A stretch of 6,890 nt of DNA, from positions 1-6,890 of the forward strand of contig JAIRPH010000182.1 of assembly GCA_031257135.1 (NCBI GenBank), written 5' to 3'. The DNA is from Spirochaetaceae bacterium (GTDB lineage Bacteria; Spirochaetota; Spirochaetia; Treponematales; Breznakiellaceae). Below, piece after piece: positions 1-6,616 of the stretch (positions within the stretch are counted from its first letter, which is position 1; the number at the start of each line of letters is the position of its first letter). The position numbers and the translations under genes were made by a program. A model generated the notes under the pieces. It did no database searches. It saw nothing but the letters and a program-made list of their open reading frames with translations, and was not told where the DNA came from.

Positions 1-2
1 AA

Positions 3-488
3 AAGCCTGAAAGATTTAGTAAATCATATATCACCAAAATTGTAAATCAAGTAGCAAAAGTATCTCAATTAATAAACAGCGGATGGGTATTTATTAATAA
101 AGATTTCAGGGAAATAATACCGCTTGCAACGGAGAACGATATTATTTATTGCGATCCGCCGTATCATGGACGTCATGTCGATTATTATAACGGCTGGACT
201 GACGATGACGAACACGATTTATATGATTTATTATCAAGAACAAAGGCGCGATTTATTTTATCGACATGGCATCATAACGATTTTAGGGAAAACGAAATGG
301 TAAAAAAATATTGGAATAAATTTAACATGATAACTAAAGATCATTTTTATCATTCTGGAGGTAAAATTGAAAACAGGAACAGCATTGTAGAAGCGTTGGT
401 TTTCAATTTTGAGAAAAATGTAACTAAATATAATTCAAAGGAACAAGAAATGCAACTTACCTTATTTAGCAGGTCTGCAAAAGAATGA
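3..488 (+). CDS. DNA adenine N6-methyltransferase (Dam/D12 class), C-terminal part, 5' end outside the window
   Basis: Reading frame 3 is open from the left edge to a TGA at 486-488, giving 161 visible residues; the start lies upstream of the window. The catalytic motif IV DPPY is encoded at 153-164, preceded by IIYC and followed by an aromatic-rich stretch (YYNGW) and later FILSTWHHN and VEALVFNF. This pattern is typical of the D12 class of adenine methyltransferases, which transfer a methyl group from S-adenosylmethionine to adenine N6; many members recognise GATC. In this class the SAM-binding motifs X and I and the target-recognition region lie before motif IV, so they are missing here and the specificity cannot be read. 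The gene is much more A+T-rich than everything to its right, with many AAA, ATT and TTA codons, which suggests horizontal acquisition. It could be an orphan methylase or the methylase of a restriction-modification system whose other genes lie to the left. Family assignment is firm; role and target are inference. Confidence 0.88.
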   Translation, partial: KPERFSKSYITKIVNQVAKVSQLINSGWVFINKDFREIIPLATENDIIYCDPPYHGRHVDYYNGWTDDDEHDLYDLLSRTKARFILSTWHHNDFRENEMVKKYWNKFNMITKDHFYHSGGKIENRNSIVEALVFNFEKNVTKYNSKEQEMQLTLFSRSAKE

Positions 489-556
489 CAGAAGACGAAA
501 GCCTTTCGGCAGACGCGAAAACAGAAGAAAACGTTTCATGTTCGTCCATTCTTTAA
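485..556 (+). pseudogene. Short ORF overlapping the methylase stop (ATGA); possible remnant of a following gene
   Basis: An ATG at 485-487 overlaps the methyltransferase TGA at 486-488 in the classic ATGA arrangement and opens a 23-codon frame ending with TAA at 554-556. The peptide is acidic and polar, beginning MTEDESLSADAKTEEN, and matches no family I recognise. The only Shine-Dalgarno-like bases are an AGG at 471-473, about 11 bases upstream, so initiation would rely on coupling. The overlap is what one expects between a methylase and a co-transcribed partner such as a restriction enzyme, but the frame stops early and only 38 bases later the convergent rel gene ends. It could be a truncated gene at a recombination junction, a real micro-ORF, or chance. 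I favour remnant or chance and cannot decide between them. Confidence 0.25.
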
Positions 557-594
557 TCGCTGTAGCGTATCGGCGCGGCGGCATTGGGGAGAGC

Positions 595-2529
595 TTAGTC
601 TTGAGAAACCGGCAGAGATTGAATACTTAAAACCGCGGGAATCCGGCGGATGTTTTTTATAATCTTTTTTACGTCTTCCGAGCGTTCCAACTGCATGGTA
701 AAAAAGCCAGTCATCCGGCTGTTTGAGGTTTCATCTAATCGTCCTTCAACAAGATGTCCCCGGTAATTCCTGACCGCCCGCTCGATTTCGGAAAAGAGAT
801 TCCCCGCCGCTCGGGCTTCAATCTTGAACCGAGTAATCAGCGCGGAAGCCGCGTCGGCCCATTCGATATGGATTTTCCGCGCGTCAAAGTCCGGGATATT
901 TTTCAGATTTCCGCAATTCCGCCGGTGGACTATGATGCCGCGCCCCCGGGAAATATAGCCGACGATAGGGTCTCCGGTAACCGGCCGACAGCACAAGGCG
1001 AAGCGGATCATCAGGTTTTGCTGGTCTTCCACGGTTACTTGGAGGGTCTCCGAGGGCGGCAAGACCTGCTGAACCGGCGGATGCTCTGGTTCCTTAGTCC
1101 GGAGGTCTTGGGCGGGCTTTTTTTTAGCGATTACATTTTTTTCGATAATGACCGAATCATACCGCTGGAGCCATGACCGAATCCGGTTGCGGGCTTTCGC
1201 GGTTTTTGCGATCCGTAGCCAGTTGATGTGCGGGCGCGCCGCGGACGAGATGATAATCTCGACGACTTGGGTATTCTGCAACGCCTCGCTCAAGGGGATA
1301 ATCGACCCATTGGCTTTTGCCGCCATGCAGTGATCGCCGATCTCAGAGTGGATGCTGTAGGCGAAGTCGATGGGCGTTGATCCCGCGGGCAATTCAACTA
1401 CCTTGCCCAGCGGAGTAAACACATAAATCGAATCCTTCAGCAGTTCCCGCTGTATATCTTCAAGAAAAGACGCCGAACCTGAACCTTCGGCTTCCTGAAG
1501 ATTCCATGTTCGCAGACGGTTTACGATAGCAATATCTACGGGGCGCACTCGTTCTTCGCTGTGTTTGTAGAGCCAGTGACTTGCGACTCCGTATTCGGCG
1601 ATGTGGTGCATTTCTCTTGTCCGAATCTGGATTTCCAAAGGCTCTCCGCTGTCGGTCATAACCGTGGTATGCAGGCTTTGGTACCCGTTGGCTTTAGGCA
1701 TAGCGATATAATCTTTGAAACGCCCGGACAGCGGTTTCCAGAGGCGATGCGCCATTCCCAGCAGGGTATAACAGGTTTCCAGTCCTCCGCAAAAAATCCG
1801 TATTCCGAAGAGGTCGAACAGTTCTCCTGTGGTTTTATTCCGTTTCCGCATTTTCTGATAAATCGAGTAGAAATGTTTCGCTCTGCTGGACACTTCGATG
1901 TCGATTCCCAAGTCGGCCGCTTCCCGCCGAATCTTCTCCTGAATCTGCGCCAGAAACTCGTTCCGGGCGTCTCGTTTCCGGGCGACGATCTCCTTGATTT
2001 GCTGATAGACCTTCCGGTTAAGCTGTTTCAGCGAGAGGTCTTCCAATTCCGCTTTGATCCACGCGATGCCGAGGCGATCCGCCAACGGCGCGTAAATGTC
2101 CAGACATTCCCGCGCCGAGAGGCGGCGTTTCTCTTTCGGGATGCGGTCGGGCAAGCGCAGAAGGGCAAGCGCGTCCGCAAGTTTGATGAGAATAACCCGA
2201 ATGTCCTGAGCCATAGCCAAGAGCATATTTCTAATTTTTTCCGCTTCCCCGTGAGCGTTATCCTTAAACGAAACTTCCGCAATCCGTACAACCCCTTCGA
2301 CGAGACCCGCGATGGTTTTTCCGAAATGTTCCTCAATGACCGCGGGAGAACAGGATTCGCGGGAGAACAGCAGGGCGGCGATGAGAGTTTCCGCGTCCGC
2401 GTTAAGCTCAATGAGAATATTCGCGGTCTCAAAAGCCCGGGGAAGGTCTTTTTCCGCCCATTTCAGCGCGGATATGAGCTTGGTCTGTTCTTTTGCGCTG
2501 TAAAGGGCTATCTGTTCGTGAAAGGTCAC
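595..2529 (-). CDS. relA: Long RelA/SpoT-family (p)ppGpp synthetase with a degenerate HD hydrolase domain
   Basis: Predicted 644-residue ribosome-associated alarmone synthetase, which transfers pyrophosphate from ATP to GDP/GTP. Domains from the GTG start: pseudo-HD about 30-180, synthetase about 200-323, TGS about 368-430, Cys-containing CC motif (ALCCRPVTGD, CC at 513-514), ACT-like end about 565-644. Synthetase residues are kept: RAKHFYSIY, FDLFGIR (D239), the RFKD motif at 270-273, NGYQSLHT and LEIQIRT (E299). The HD domain has lost its metal ligands: the usual HDVVEDT is FSRESCS (55-61), the first His aligns with Arg31, and DRLHNMR is DALALLR. It is therefore probably unable to hydrolyse (p)ppGpp, although RFKD is the version typical of bifunctional Rel rather than the EXDD of monofunctional RelA. 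The frame is open further upstream to 2835, but that part overlaps proB; the GTG at 2529-2527 overlaps the proB TGA by four bases and fits the family N-terminus. No good Shine-Dalgarno is visible, so coupling to proB is likely. The gene symbol is by domain state, not orthology. Confidence 0.93.
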   Translation of the reverse strand: MTFHEQIALYSAKEQTKLISALKWAEKDLPRAFETANILIELNADAETLIAALLFSRESCSPAVIEEHFGKTIAGLVEGVVRIAEVSFKDNAHGEAEKIRNMLLAMAQDIRVILIKLADALALLRLPDRIPKEKRRLSARECLDIYAPLADRLGIAWIKAELEDLSLKQLNRKVYQQIKEIVARKRDARNEFLAQIQEKIRREAADLGIDIEVSSRAKHFYSIYQKMRKRNKTTGELFDLFGIRIFCGGLETCYTLLGMAHRLWKPLSGRFKDYIAMPKANGYQSLHTTVMTDSGEPLEIQIRTREMHHIAEYGVASHWLYKHSEERVRPVDIAIVNRLRTWNLQEAEGSGSASFLEDIQRELLKDSIYVFTPLGKVVELPAGSTPIDFAYSIHSEIGDHCMAAKANGSIIPLSEALQNTQVVEIIISSAARPHINWLRIAKTAKARNRIRSWLQRYDSVIIEKNVIAKKKPAQDLRTKEPEHPPVQQVLPPSETLQVTVEDQQNLMIRFALCCRPVTGDPIVGYISRGRGIIVHRRNCGNLKNIPDFDARKIHIEWADAASALITRFKIEARAAGNLFSEIERAVRNYRGHLVEGRLDETSNSRMTGFFTMQLERSEDVKKIIKNIRRIPAVLSIQSLPVSQD

Positions 2530-3326
2530 CGGTTTTTGCCGGCTAGGAACGCGGTTCCCTGCCGGGTTCCTGCGGCGAGGGCTTCCAGTATCCGAGGGCG
2601 TCCGCCGTGCGCGAGGATCATGGGGATGCCGTAGGAGACCGCGCGCTCCGCCGCGTCGAGTTTGGTGGCGATTCCGCCGGCGCCGAAGGGATTCGCGCCG
2701 CCGGCGTCGATGGTTTTCCGTATTCCTTCGACGTCCCATACTTCCCGGATCAGTTCCGCGTCCGGGTGATCTTTGGGATTTTTGCGGTACAGTCCGTCGA
2801 TGTCGCTGAAGAGGATGAGCAGATCCGCGCTCCACAGCACCGCGGACTGAGCGGCTAAGGTATCGTTATCGCCGATTTTGATTTCCTCGACGCCGACGGT
2901 ATCGTTTTCGTTGATAATCGGTACGATTCCCTCGTCAACGAGGGTAAACAGGGTATTCCGCATATTCAAGGTGCGGATGGGATCGCCGAAATCGTCCCGG
3001 GTGAGCAGGATTTGCCCGATGTGCAGTCCCTGAGGCGCGAAAGCCCTCAGCCACGCGCCCATGAGTTCTACCTGTCCTACCGCGCAGAGCGCCTGCTTAT
3101 AATGAATGTCCTGTTTTCTAGCCCATTTTCCCAACGCGGAAAGCCCTGCAATCCGCGCCCCCGAAGATACGATGACGATCTGTTTCCCGGATTTGATAAG
3201 CCCCGCGGTCTGATCCGCGAATTCCTCAAGAAAGCCGGCGTTAATCTTTCCTTCCGAATCGGCTAAGGTATTGGAACCGATTTTTATGACGATCTTCCGG
3301 GATTTCGAGAGCAGTTCAGGTATCAC
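2526..3326 (-). CDS. proB: Glutamate 5-kinase, short form lacking the PUA domain
   Basis: Predicted 266-residue cytoplasmic kinase of the amino-acid kinase fold that phosphorylates L-glutamate to gamma-glutamyl phosphate, the first step of proline synthesis. Visible motifs: VIKIGSNTL (13-21, phosphate-binding Lys15), IVSSGARIAG (52-61), QALCAVGQ (78-85), QILLTRDDF (105-113), VPIINENDTV (135-144), IGDNDTLAAQ (151-160), SDIDGLY (174-180) and the nucleotide loop GAGGIATKL (215-223). Many homologues (around 370 residues in E. coli and B. subtilis) carry a C-terminal PUA domain; this protein ends at GTAFLAGKNR, just where that domain would begin, so it is a natural short form rather than a broken gene. 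The start is GTG at 3326-3324, with an excellent AGGAGGA site directly after the proA stop. Eleven bases separate it from proA, and its TGA overlaps the rel GTG. Feedback inhibition by proline is usual for the family but cannot be shown from this sequence. Confidence 0.96.
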   Translation of the reverse strand: MIPELLSKSRKIVIKIGSNTLADSEGKINAGFLEEFADQTAGLIKSGKQIVIVSSGARIAGLSALGKWARKQDIHYKQALCAVGQVELMGAWLRAFAPQGLHIGQILLTRDDFGDPIRTLNMRNTLFTLVDEGIVPIINENDTVGVEEIKIGDNDTLAAQSAVLWSADLLILFSDIDGLYRKNPKDHPDAELIREVWDVEGIRKTIDAGGANPFGAGGIATKLDAAERAVSYGIPMILAHGGRPRILEALAAGTRQGTAFLAGKNR

Positions 3327-3330
3327 ACAA

Positions 3331-3337
3331 TCCTCCT
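3331..3337 (-). promoter_or_regulatory. Strong ribosome binding site of proB (AGGAGGA), fixing a GTG start
   Basis: The - strand reads TAG AGGAGGA TTGT GTG. The proA stop codon is immediately followed by a near-perfect Shine-Dalgarno, then four bases, then the proB GTG at 3326-3324. No in-frame ATG lies nearby, and the family N-terminus (a few residues before VIKIGSN) fits this GTG. This is the only strong Shine-Dalgarno among the genes whose starts are visible. Confidence 0.85.
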
Positions 3338-4597
3338 CTAGGGTCTAATCTGTCCCTGACCGGTTATCCGGTATTTTATCGAGGTCAGCGCGTTGACTCC
3401 CATGGGTCCCCGGGCGTGAAACTTCTGCGTGCTGATGCCCAGTTCCGCGCCGAAACCGAACTCGCCGCCGTCGGTAAACCGAGTAGACGCGTTGGTATAG
3501 ACGCAAGCCGCGTCGACCATCCGCCCGAAGGTTTCCGCTGACCCAATATCCCCGGTGAGAATCGCTTCAGAATGACCGGTTCCATACCGCCGGATATGCC
3601 CGATTGCTTCTTCAAGGGAATTCACCGTTTTGACGGCTAAGATGTAATCGAGAAATTCCGTTTCCCAATCGCTTTCCTCCGCGTCCTTTAGGATAAGCTC
3701 GGCAGGAGGCGCGGCGATTGCCTGCTTAGACCGGGGGTCACAGCGAAGCTCCACGCGCCCTGCGAACCGCTCCGCCAAGAGGGGCATGATCTCCGAAACA
3801 ATGCCGTAATGAATCAACAGGGTTTCTACGGCGTTGCAGGCTCCGGGCTTCTGGACTTTGGCGTTTTCGATTATATCAAGGGCTTTGCCGATGTCCGCGG
3901 AGGCGTCCGCGTAGATATGGCAGTTTCCCGCGCCGGTTTCGATTACCGGAACCCGGGCGTTTTCCACGACCTGCCGGATAAGGTCTTTGCCCCCTCGGGG
4001 GATGACCGCGTCGATCCAGCCCCGGGCCAAAAGGATTTCCTGAATCTCCTCCCGGCGTCCTGAATCGGCGAGGGCTACGGCATTGGGGACGCCGCCGCCG
4101 GTTTCCAAGCCTTGTTTAATCGCCCTTACCAGAACGCGGTTCGATTCCAGCGCGGAAGATGAGCCTCTGAGCAGAACGCCGCATCCGGCTTTGTACGCGA
4201 GGCTGAAGACGTCTACGGTAACGTTGGGGCGGGATTCGTAAATGACCGCGGCGACCCCGAGGGGGACGGTTATTTCCTCTATGAAGAGACCGTTTGGAAG
4301 GGTCCAATAGGATTTTACGTTGTTGACGGGATCGCTCTGTCTGATGAGGGCTTCAATTCCCTCCAGCGTTGCGTTTATCCGTGAGTCATTGAGGGACAGC
4401 CGGTCGATGAGGGCTTCTTTCATGCCTTTCCGCCGGGCTTCGGACACATCTTTCTCGTTTGCGGCGAGAATATCCCGTCGCCCCGCGTCGAGCGCGGCTA
4501 TGACCGACCGCAGAGCCGCGTCTTTTTCTCGTCTGTTCTGTCCGGCTAACCGGTTTTGTCCTTGTTTCAGCGATTTGAATAGGGGTTCCAAGTTCAT
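3338..4597 (-). CDS. proA: Gamma-glutamyl phosphate reductase (glutamate-5-semialdehyde dehydrogenase)
   Basis: Predicted 419-residue NADPH-dependent enzyme of the aldehyde dehydrogenase superfamily that reduces gamma-glutamyl phosphate to glutamate-5-semialdehyde, the second step of proline synthesis. Length matches the usual 410-420 residues. Motifs in order: VAAVIYESRPNVTVD (115-129), GCGVLLRGSS (138-147), VIPRGGKDLI (198-207), VPVIETGAGNCH (216-227), KPGACNAVETLL (250-261) with the catalytic Cys254, GTGHSEAI, and a C-terminal block containing TDGGEFGFGAELG and KFHARGPMG that closes the active site. The ATG at 4597-4595 has a weak purine-rich leader (AAGAGAGAAG). It is the first gene of the operon and precedes proB, the reverse of the common proB-proA order. 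The product of ProB is labile and is thought to be channelled to ProA, which fits tight co-expression. Nothing looks damaged. Confidence 0.97.
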   Translation of the reverse strand: MNLEPLFKSLKQGQNRLAGQNRREKDAALRSVIAALDAGRRDILAANEKDVSEARRKGMKEALIDRLSLNDSRINATLEGIEALIRQSDPVNNVKSYWTLPNGLFIEEITVPLGVAAVIYESRPNVTVDVFSLAYKAGCGVLLRGSSSALESNRVLVRAIKQGLETGGGVPNAVALADSGRREEIQEILLARGWIDAVIPRGGKDLIRQVVENARVPVIETGAGNCHIYADASADIGKALDIIENAKVQKPGACNAVETLLIHYGIVSEIMPLLAERFAGRVELRCDPRSKQAIAAPPAELILKDAEESDWETEFLDYILAVKTVNSLEEAIGHIRRYGTGHSEAILTGDIGSAETFGRMVDAACVYTNASTRFTDGGEFGFGAELGISTQKFHARGPMGVNALTSIKYRITGQGQIRP

Positions 4598-4610
4598 GGC
4601 TTCTCTCTTA

Positions 4611-4662
4611 ATTATATAAAGGCTTCACTAATGAGTATATCCTACATTACAATACAATACAA
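4611..4662 (-). promoter_or_regulatory. Possible promoter region of the proA-proB-rel operon
   Basis: In the 66-base A+T-rich gap between the divergent proA and deacetylase genes, the - strand has TTGTAT (4662-4657), a 17-base spacer and TATACT (4639-4634), which would start transcription near 4627 and leave a leader of about 30 bases. The -35 matches the consensus only in its first three bases. A perfect TATAAT also occurs at 4616-4611, but it would leave only 6-7 bases of leader, too short for the ribosome site, and has no good -35. The + strand gene must also be transcribed from here or from within proA; a TATAAA at 4615-4620 is a weak candidate. By inspection only. Confidence 0.33.
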
Positions 4663-4663
4663 T
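4649..4663. repeat. Three tandem copies of a 5-bp repeat (ACAAT) just before the deacetylase ATG
   Basis: The + strand reads ACAAT ACAAT ACAAT directly followed by the ATG at 4664. The copies overlap the proposed -35 region of the divergent proA promoter and lie between an alternative upstream ATG (4631) and the favoured start. Three copies is a short run, so it may be only low-complexity sequence. A change in copy number would shift the reading frame of the longer start but not of the 4664 start. Confidence 0.6.
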
Positions 4664-5626
4664 ATGAAGAAACTAGGATACATTCTGCTGATTAGCTTGT
4701 TCGCGTCCTGCGCTACTCCGCGGGGAGCGGTAAGGGACGTTCAGCCGGAGACGGGCTTGGATCACGCGGCCGCTAGAGTTAAGAAGAACGGTCCCGAAAT
4801 CGGGAAGTATTTCGCCCTTGACGAGAACGGGGTTATTACGGTGAAAGCCGATATGCCCGGTTATGAGGCGGTCTATGATTTGTCCCGGGCCCGGCAAGCC
4901 GGAGACGCCCGGTTTGAGGTTCCTTTCTCAGTGACCGAGCGCGGGACCGGGTCTATCCGCTACGATTGGCTTTTGTGGACCCTTCAAGAGGATTCCGCGG
5001 GGATTCTCCTTGCCTTTGACGACAACTATCAGGAAGTTTGGGAGGCTTATCTTGATCTGTTTGACCGCTTCGGCGCGAAGGCTACGTTTTTCGTACAAGG
5101 CAGGCTGTGTTCCTTCTGCGTCCTTGCCCTGAGCCGGGGGCATGATGTGGGTTATCACACGCTGAACCATCTGAATCTTCCGAAGGTCTCCCGGGAAGTC
5201 TTTGACGAAGAGACCCTTTCCGCAGTAGAGGAATTCCGCGCCGCAGGGGTTCCGCTGAGGTCTTTCGCGTATCCCTACGGCTTATCCGAGCCGTGGATGC
5301 ACGAGGAACTCCTGCGCTCTTTCACGACGCTCCGAGGCTACGGCGTTACCTTCAGGGTTTATGACATTGAGTCCTTTCGGAACGGCTATGTTTCTTCAAA
5401 GGCTCTTGATAATCTCCTCTTCAAGCGGGATGAGGATTTTGAAGCCGCGGTTGCCATGATGTTCAGAACCCTCAAGTTTATCGGAGACGGGCGCATCCTG
5501 CCCTTGACTACTCATACGATTGCGGACGAGCCGGATTGGGGCATCAAGCCCCGGCGTTTGGAATATCTTTTGCAGACCGCATCTGATTTGGGCTTGAAGT
5601 TTTATAGGTACTGCGATGTTCAATAA
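4664..5626 (+). CDS. Putative lipoprotein with a polysaccharide deacetylase (NodB-like) domain
   Basis: Predicted 320-residue exported enzyme of the carbohydrate esterase 4/NodB fold, which removes acetyl groups from sugars such as peptidoglycan or chitin-like glycans using a metal. The N-terminus MKKLGYILLISLFASC is a lipoprotein signal with Cys16; Phe at -3 departs from the strict lipobox but is tolerated in spirochaetes. A linker region of about 95 residues without recognised motifs follows, then the domain: LLAFDDN (115-121, Asp119 and Asp120; the usual Gly is Asn), ATFFVQG (140-146), HTLNH (165-169, metal ligands), FAYPYG (201-206) and THTI (283-286, likely active-site His284). The frame also has an ATG at 4631, which would add 11 residues before the signal peptide; I prefer 4664 because the signal is then canonical. 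Neither start has a clear Shine-Dalgarno. Its end overlaps cobS by 11 bases. Substrate unknown; the fold assignment is good, the enzymatic activity inferred. Confidence 0.85.
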   Translation: MKKLGYILLISLFASCATPRGAVRDVQPETGLDHAAARVKKNGPEIGKYFALDENGVITVKADMPGYEAVYDLSRARQAGDARFEVPFSVTERGTGSIRYDWLLWTLQEDSAGILLAFDDNYQEVWEAYLDLFDRFGAKATFFVQGRLCSFCVLALSRGHDVGYHTLNHLNLPKVSREVFDEETLSAVEEFRAAGVPLRSFAYPYGLSEPWMHEELLRSFTTLRGYGVTFRVYDIESFRNGYVSSKALDNLLFKRDEDFEAAVAMMFRTLKFIGDGRILPLTTHTIADEPDWGIKPRRLEYLLQTASDLGLKFYRYCDVQ

Positions 5627-6419
5627 ATTTTTTTCGACCCTAAGTCTCGTGTGCCGGATTCCTTTTAAGGTACATGGAACCTTCGATCTTTCCCGGGCTG
5701 ATGCGTATCTTCCGATTGTGGGCGTTTTTCCCGCCGCGATTGCCGGGCTGACCTATTGGATTTCCGGGGCGGTAATGAAAGAAGGAGTTGTGCCGGTTCT
5801 TATCATGCTGATTGTTCAGTATTTGAGCTTCAATCTGTTTCATCTGGACGGGCTGGCGGATACCGCGGATGCCTTTTTAGGGGATTTTAATCGGGAGAAA
5901 CGGTTTGCTGTTTTGAAAGATTCCCGGGTCGGCGTTTACGGGCTGTTTGCGGCATTTGCGGTTCTGAGCCTGAAAGCGGGGCTGTTCTGGGAACTGCTGA
6001 TTCCGGGGGCTGTTTTTCCGGGGGCTGTTCTGAATTGTTCGATAAACGGCCGATTCGCCGCGATCCTCATTCCCTGCATGACCGTTCCTGCCAAGCCCGA
6101 CGGCTTAGGCGCGCTCCTGAAAGACGCTTCGCCTCTGCGAGCCGCCGGAGGAACGGTTGTCGGTCTCTGCCTATGGGCTGTTTTCAGCGGCATTTTCTAC
6201 GGACTTCCGGTTTCCTCCGGCGAGGGGATTTTGTTGTATGTCCTGTTTTACCTGATTCCGCCCTTTCTCTGCGTATTGGTTGCCGCGGGCATCGCCCGGA
6301 TGTACCGGAATCATCTGGGAGGCTACACCGGCGACGCGTTAGGCGCGGCCGTCGAGCTGGGAGAACTCGCTCATCTGGCGGCGGTACTGATTCTTTCACG
6401 GCTGAGGGGGTATCTCTGA
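5616..6419 (+). CDS. cobS: Adenosylcobinamide-GDP ribazoletransferase (cobalamin synthase)
   Basis: Predicted 267-residue integral membrane enzyme that joins adenosylcobinamide-GDP to alpha-ribazole (or its phosphate) in the last stage of cobalamin nucleotide-loop assembly. Signature motifs are present: HLDGLADTADAF (76-87), with Asp residues expected to bind magnesium, KDSRVGVYG (101-109), a conserved Arg in INGRFAAI (143-150) and GGYTGDALGA (235-244). Several hydrophobic segments (about 32-50, 58-76, 105-125, 180-195, 205-225) fit a polytopic membrane protein, and the length is normal (about 250-270). The ATG lies inside the end of the deacetylase gene (11-base overlap) with a weak TAGG seven bases upstream, so translational coupling is likely. 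The usual partners cobU, cobT and cobC are not in the window. Pairing with a deacetylase is not a standard arrangement and may be simple operon packing. Confidence 0.96.
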   Translation: MFNKFFSTLSLVCRIPFKVHGTFDLSRADAYLPIVGVFPAAIAGLTYWISGAVMKEGVVPVLIMLIVQYLSFNLFHLDGLADTADAFLGDFNREKRFAVLKDSRVGVYGLFAAFAVLSLKAGLFWELLIPGAVFPGAVLNCSINGRFAAILIPCMTVPAKPDGLGALLKDASPLRAAGGTVVGLCLWAVFSGIFYGLPVSSGEGILLYVLFYLIPPFLCVLVAAGIARMYRNHLGGYTGDALGAAVELGELAHLAAVLILSRLRGYL

Positions 6420-6427
6420 CCTTACAG

Positions 6428-6616
6428 GGATTTTCTCTCTTTGAAGTACCCGCACCTATTTCAAAGAGGGGATTTCCTCTCTTTTTGCGAGGATTTTCTC
6501 TCTTTGAGCTACCCGCACCTATTTCAAAGAGAGGATTTCCTCTCTTTTTGTGAGGATTTCCCCTCTTTGAGCTACCCGTACTTATTTCAAAGAGAGGATT
6601 TCCCCTCTTTTTGCGA
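6428..6616. repeat. Three tandem 63-bp repeats made of 21-bp modules, with internal inverted repeats
   Basis: Units lie at 6428-6490, 6491-6553 and 6554-6616, and the first six bases of a fourth (GGATTT) at 6617-6622. By hand comparison, units 1 and 2 differ at 4 of 63 positions, 2 and 3 at 6, and 1 and 3 at 8. Each unit divides into three 21-bp modules: the first and third are related direct copies (GGATTTYCYCTCTTT core; 16 of 21 identical in unit 2), and the middle one carries the inverse (TCAAAGAG). A transcript could fold CTCTCTTTGA with TCAAAGAGAG, or TCAAAGAGAG with the following TCCTCTCTTT, but not both. Because 63 is a multiple of three, several reading frames stay open across the array, which creates repeat-peptide ORFs that I do not regard as genes. 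It sits between converging genes. Confidence 0.95.
6463..6486 (+). terminator. Possible intrinsic terminator of cobS inside repeat unit 1
   Basis: AAAGAGGGGA (6463-6472) can pair with TCCTCTCTTT (6475-6484) around a very short loop, and the 3' arm runs into five consecutive T residues (6482-6486). The stem is only moderately G+C-rich and includes one G-U pair, so strength is uncertain. Equivalent hairpins recur at 6526-6547 and 6589-6610. The near-palindrome could also act on the - strand gene that converges on this region, as a shared bidirectional terminator. Confidence 0.38.

Noticed and set aside
489..594. Small hairpins (GCC-GAAA-GGC on the - strand, CGCTGTAGCG) as a rel terminator.
   Set aside because: Stems are only 3-4 bp with no convincing T-tract, so I do not call a terminator.
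754..1176. A 140-codon + strand ORF opposite the 3' part of rel.
   Set aside because: It is antisense to the conserved C-terminal domains of rel and shows no family features.
1561..2634. A 357-codon + strand ORF opposite rel.
   Set aside because: It is antisense to a well-supported gene, has no recognisable domain and no ribosome site; it is an open shadow of G+C-rich coding DNA.
2530..2835. Upstream extension of the rel frame that would give a 746-residue protein.
   Set aside because: It lies within proB in another frame, is Arg/Pro-rich low-quality sequence, and the GTG at 2529 with GTGA overlap fits the family N-terminus.
6428..6616. The tandem array as a CRISPR.
   Set aside because: The units are adjacent and diverged with no unique spacers of constant length; no cas genes are visible.
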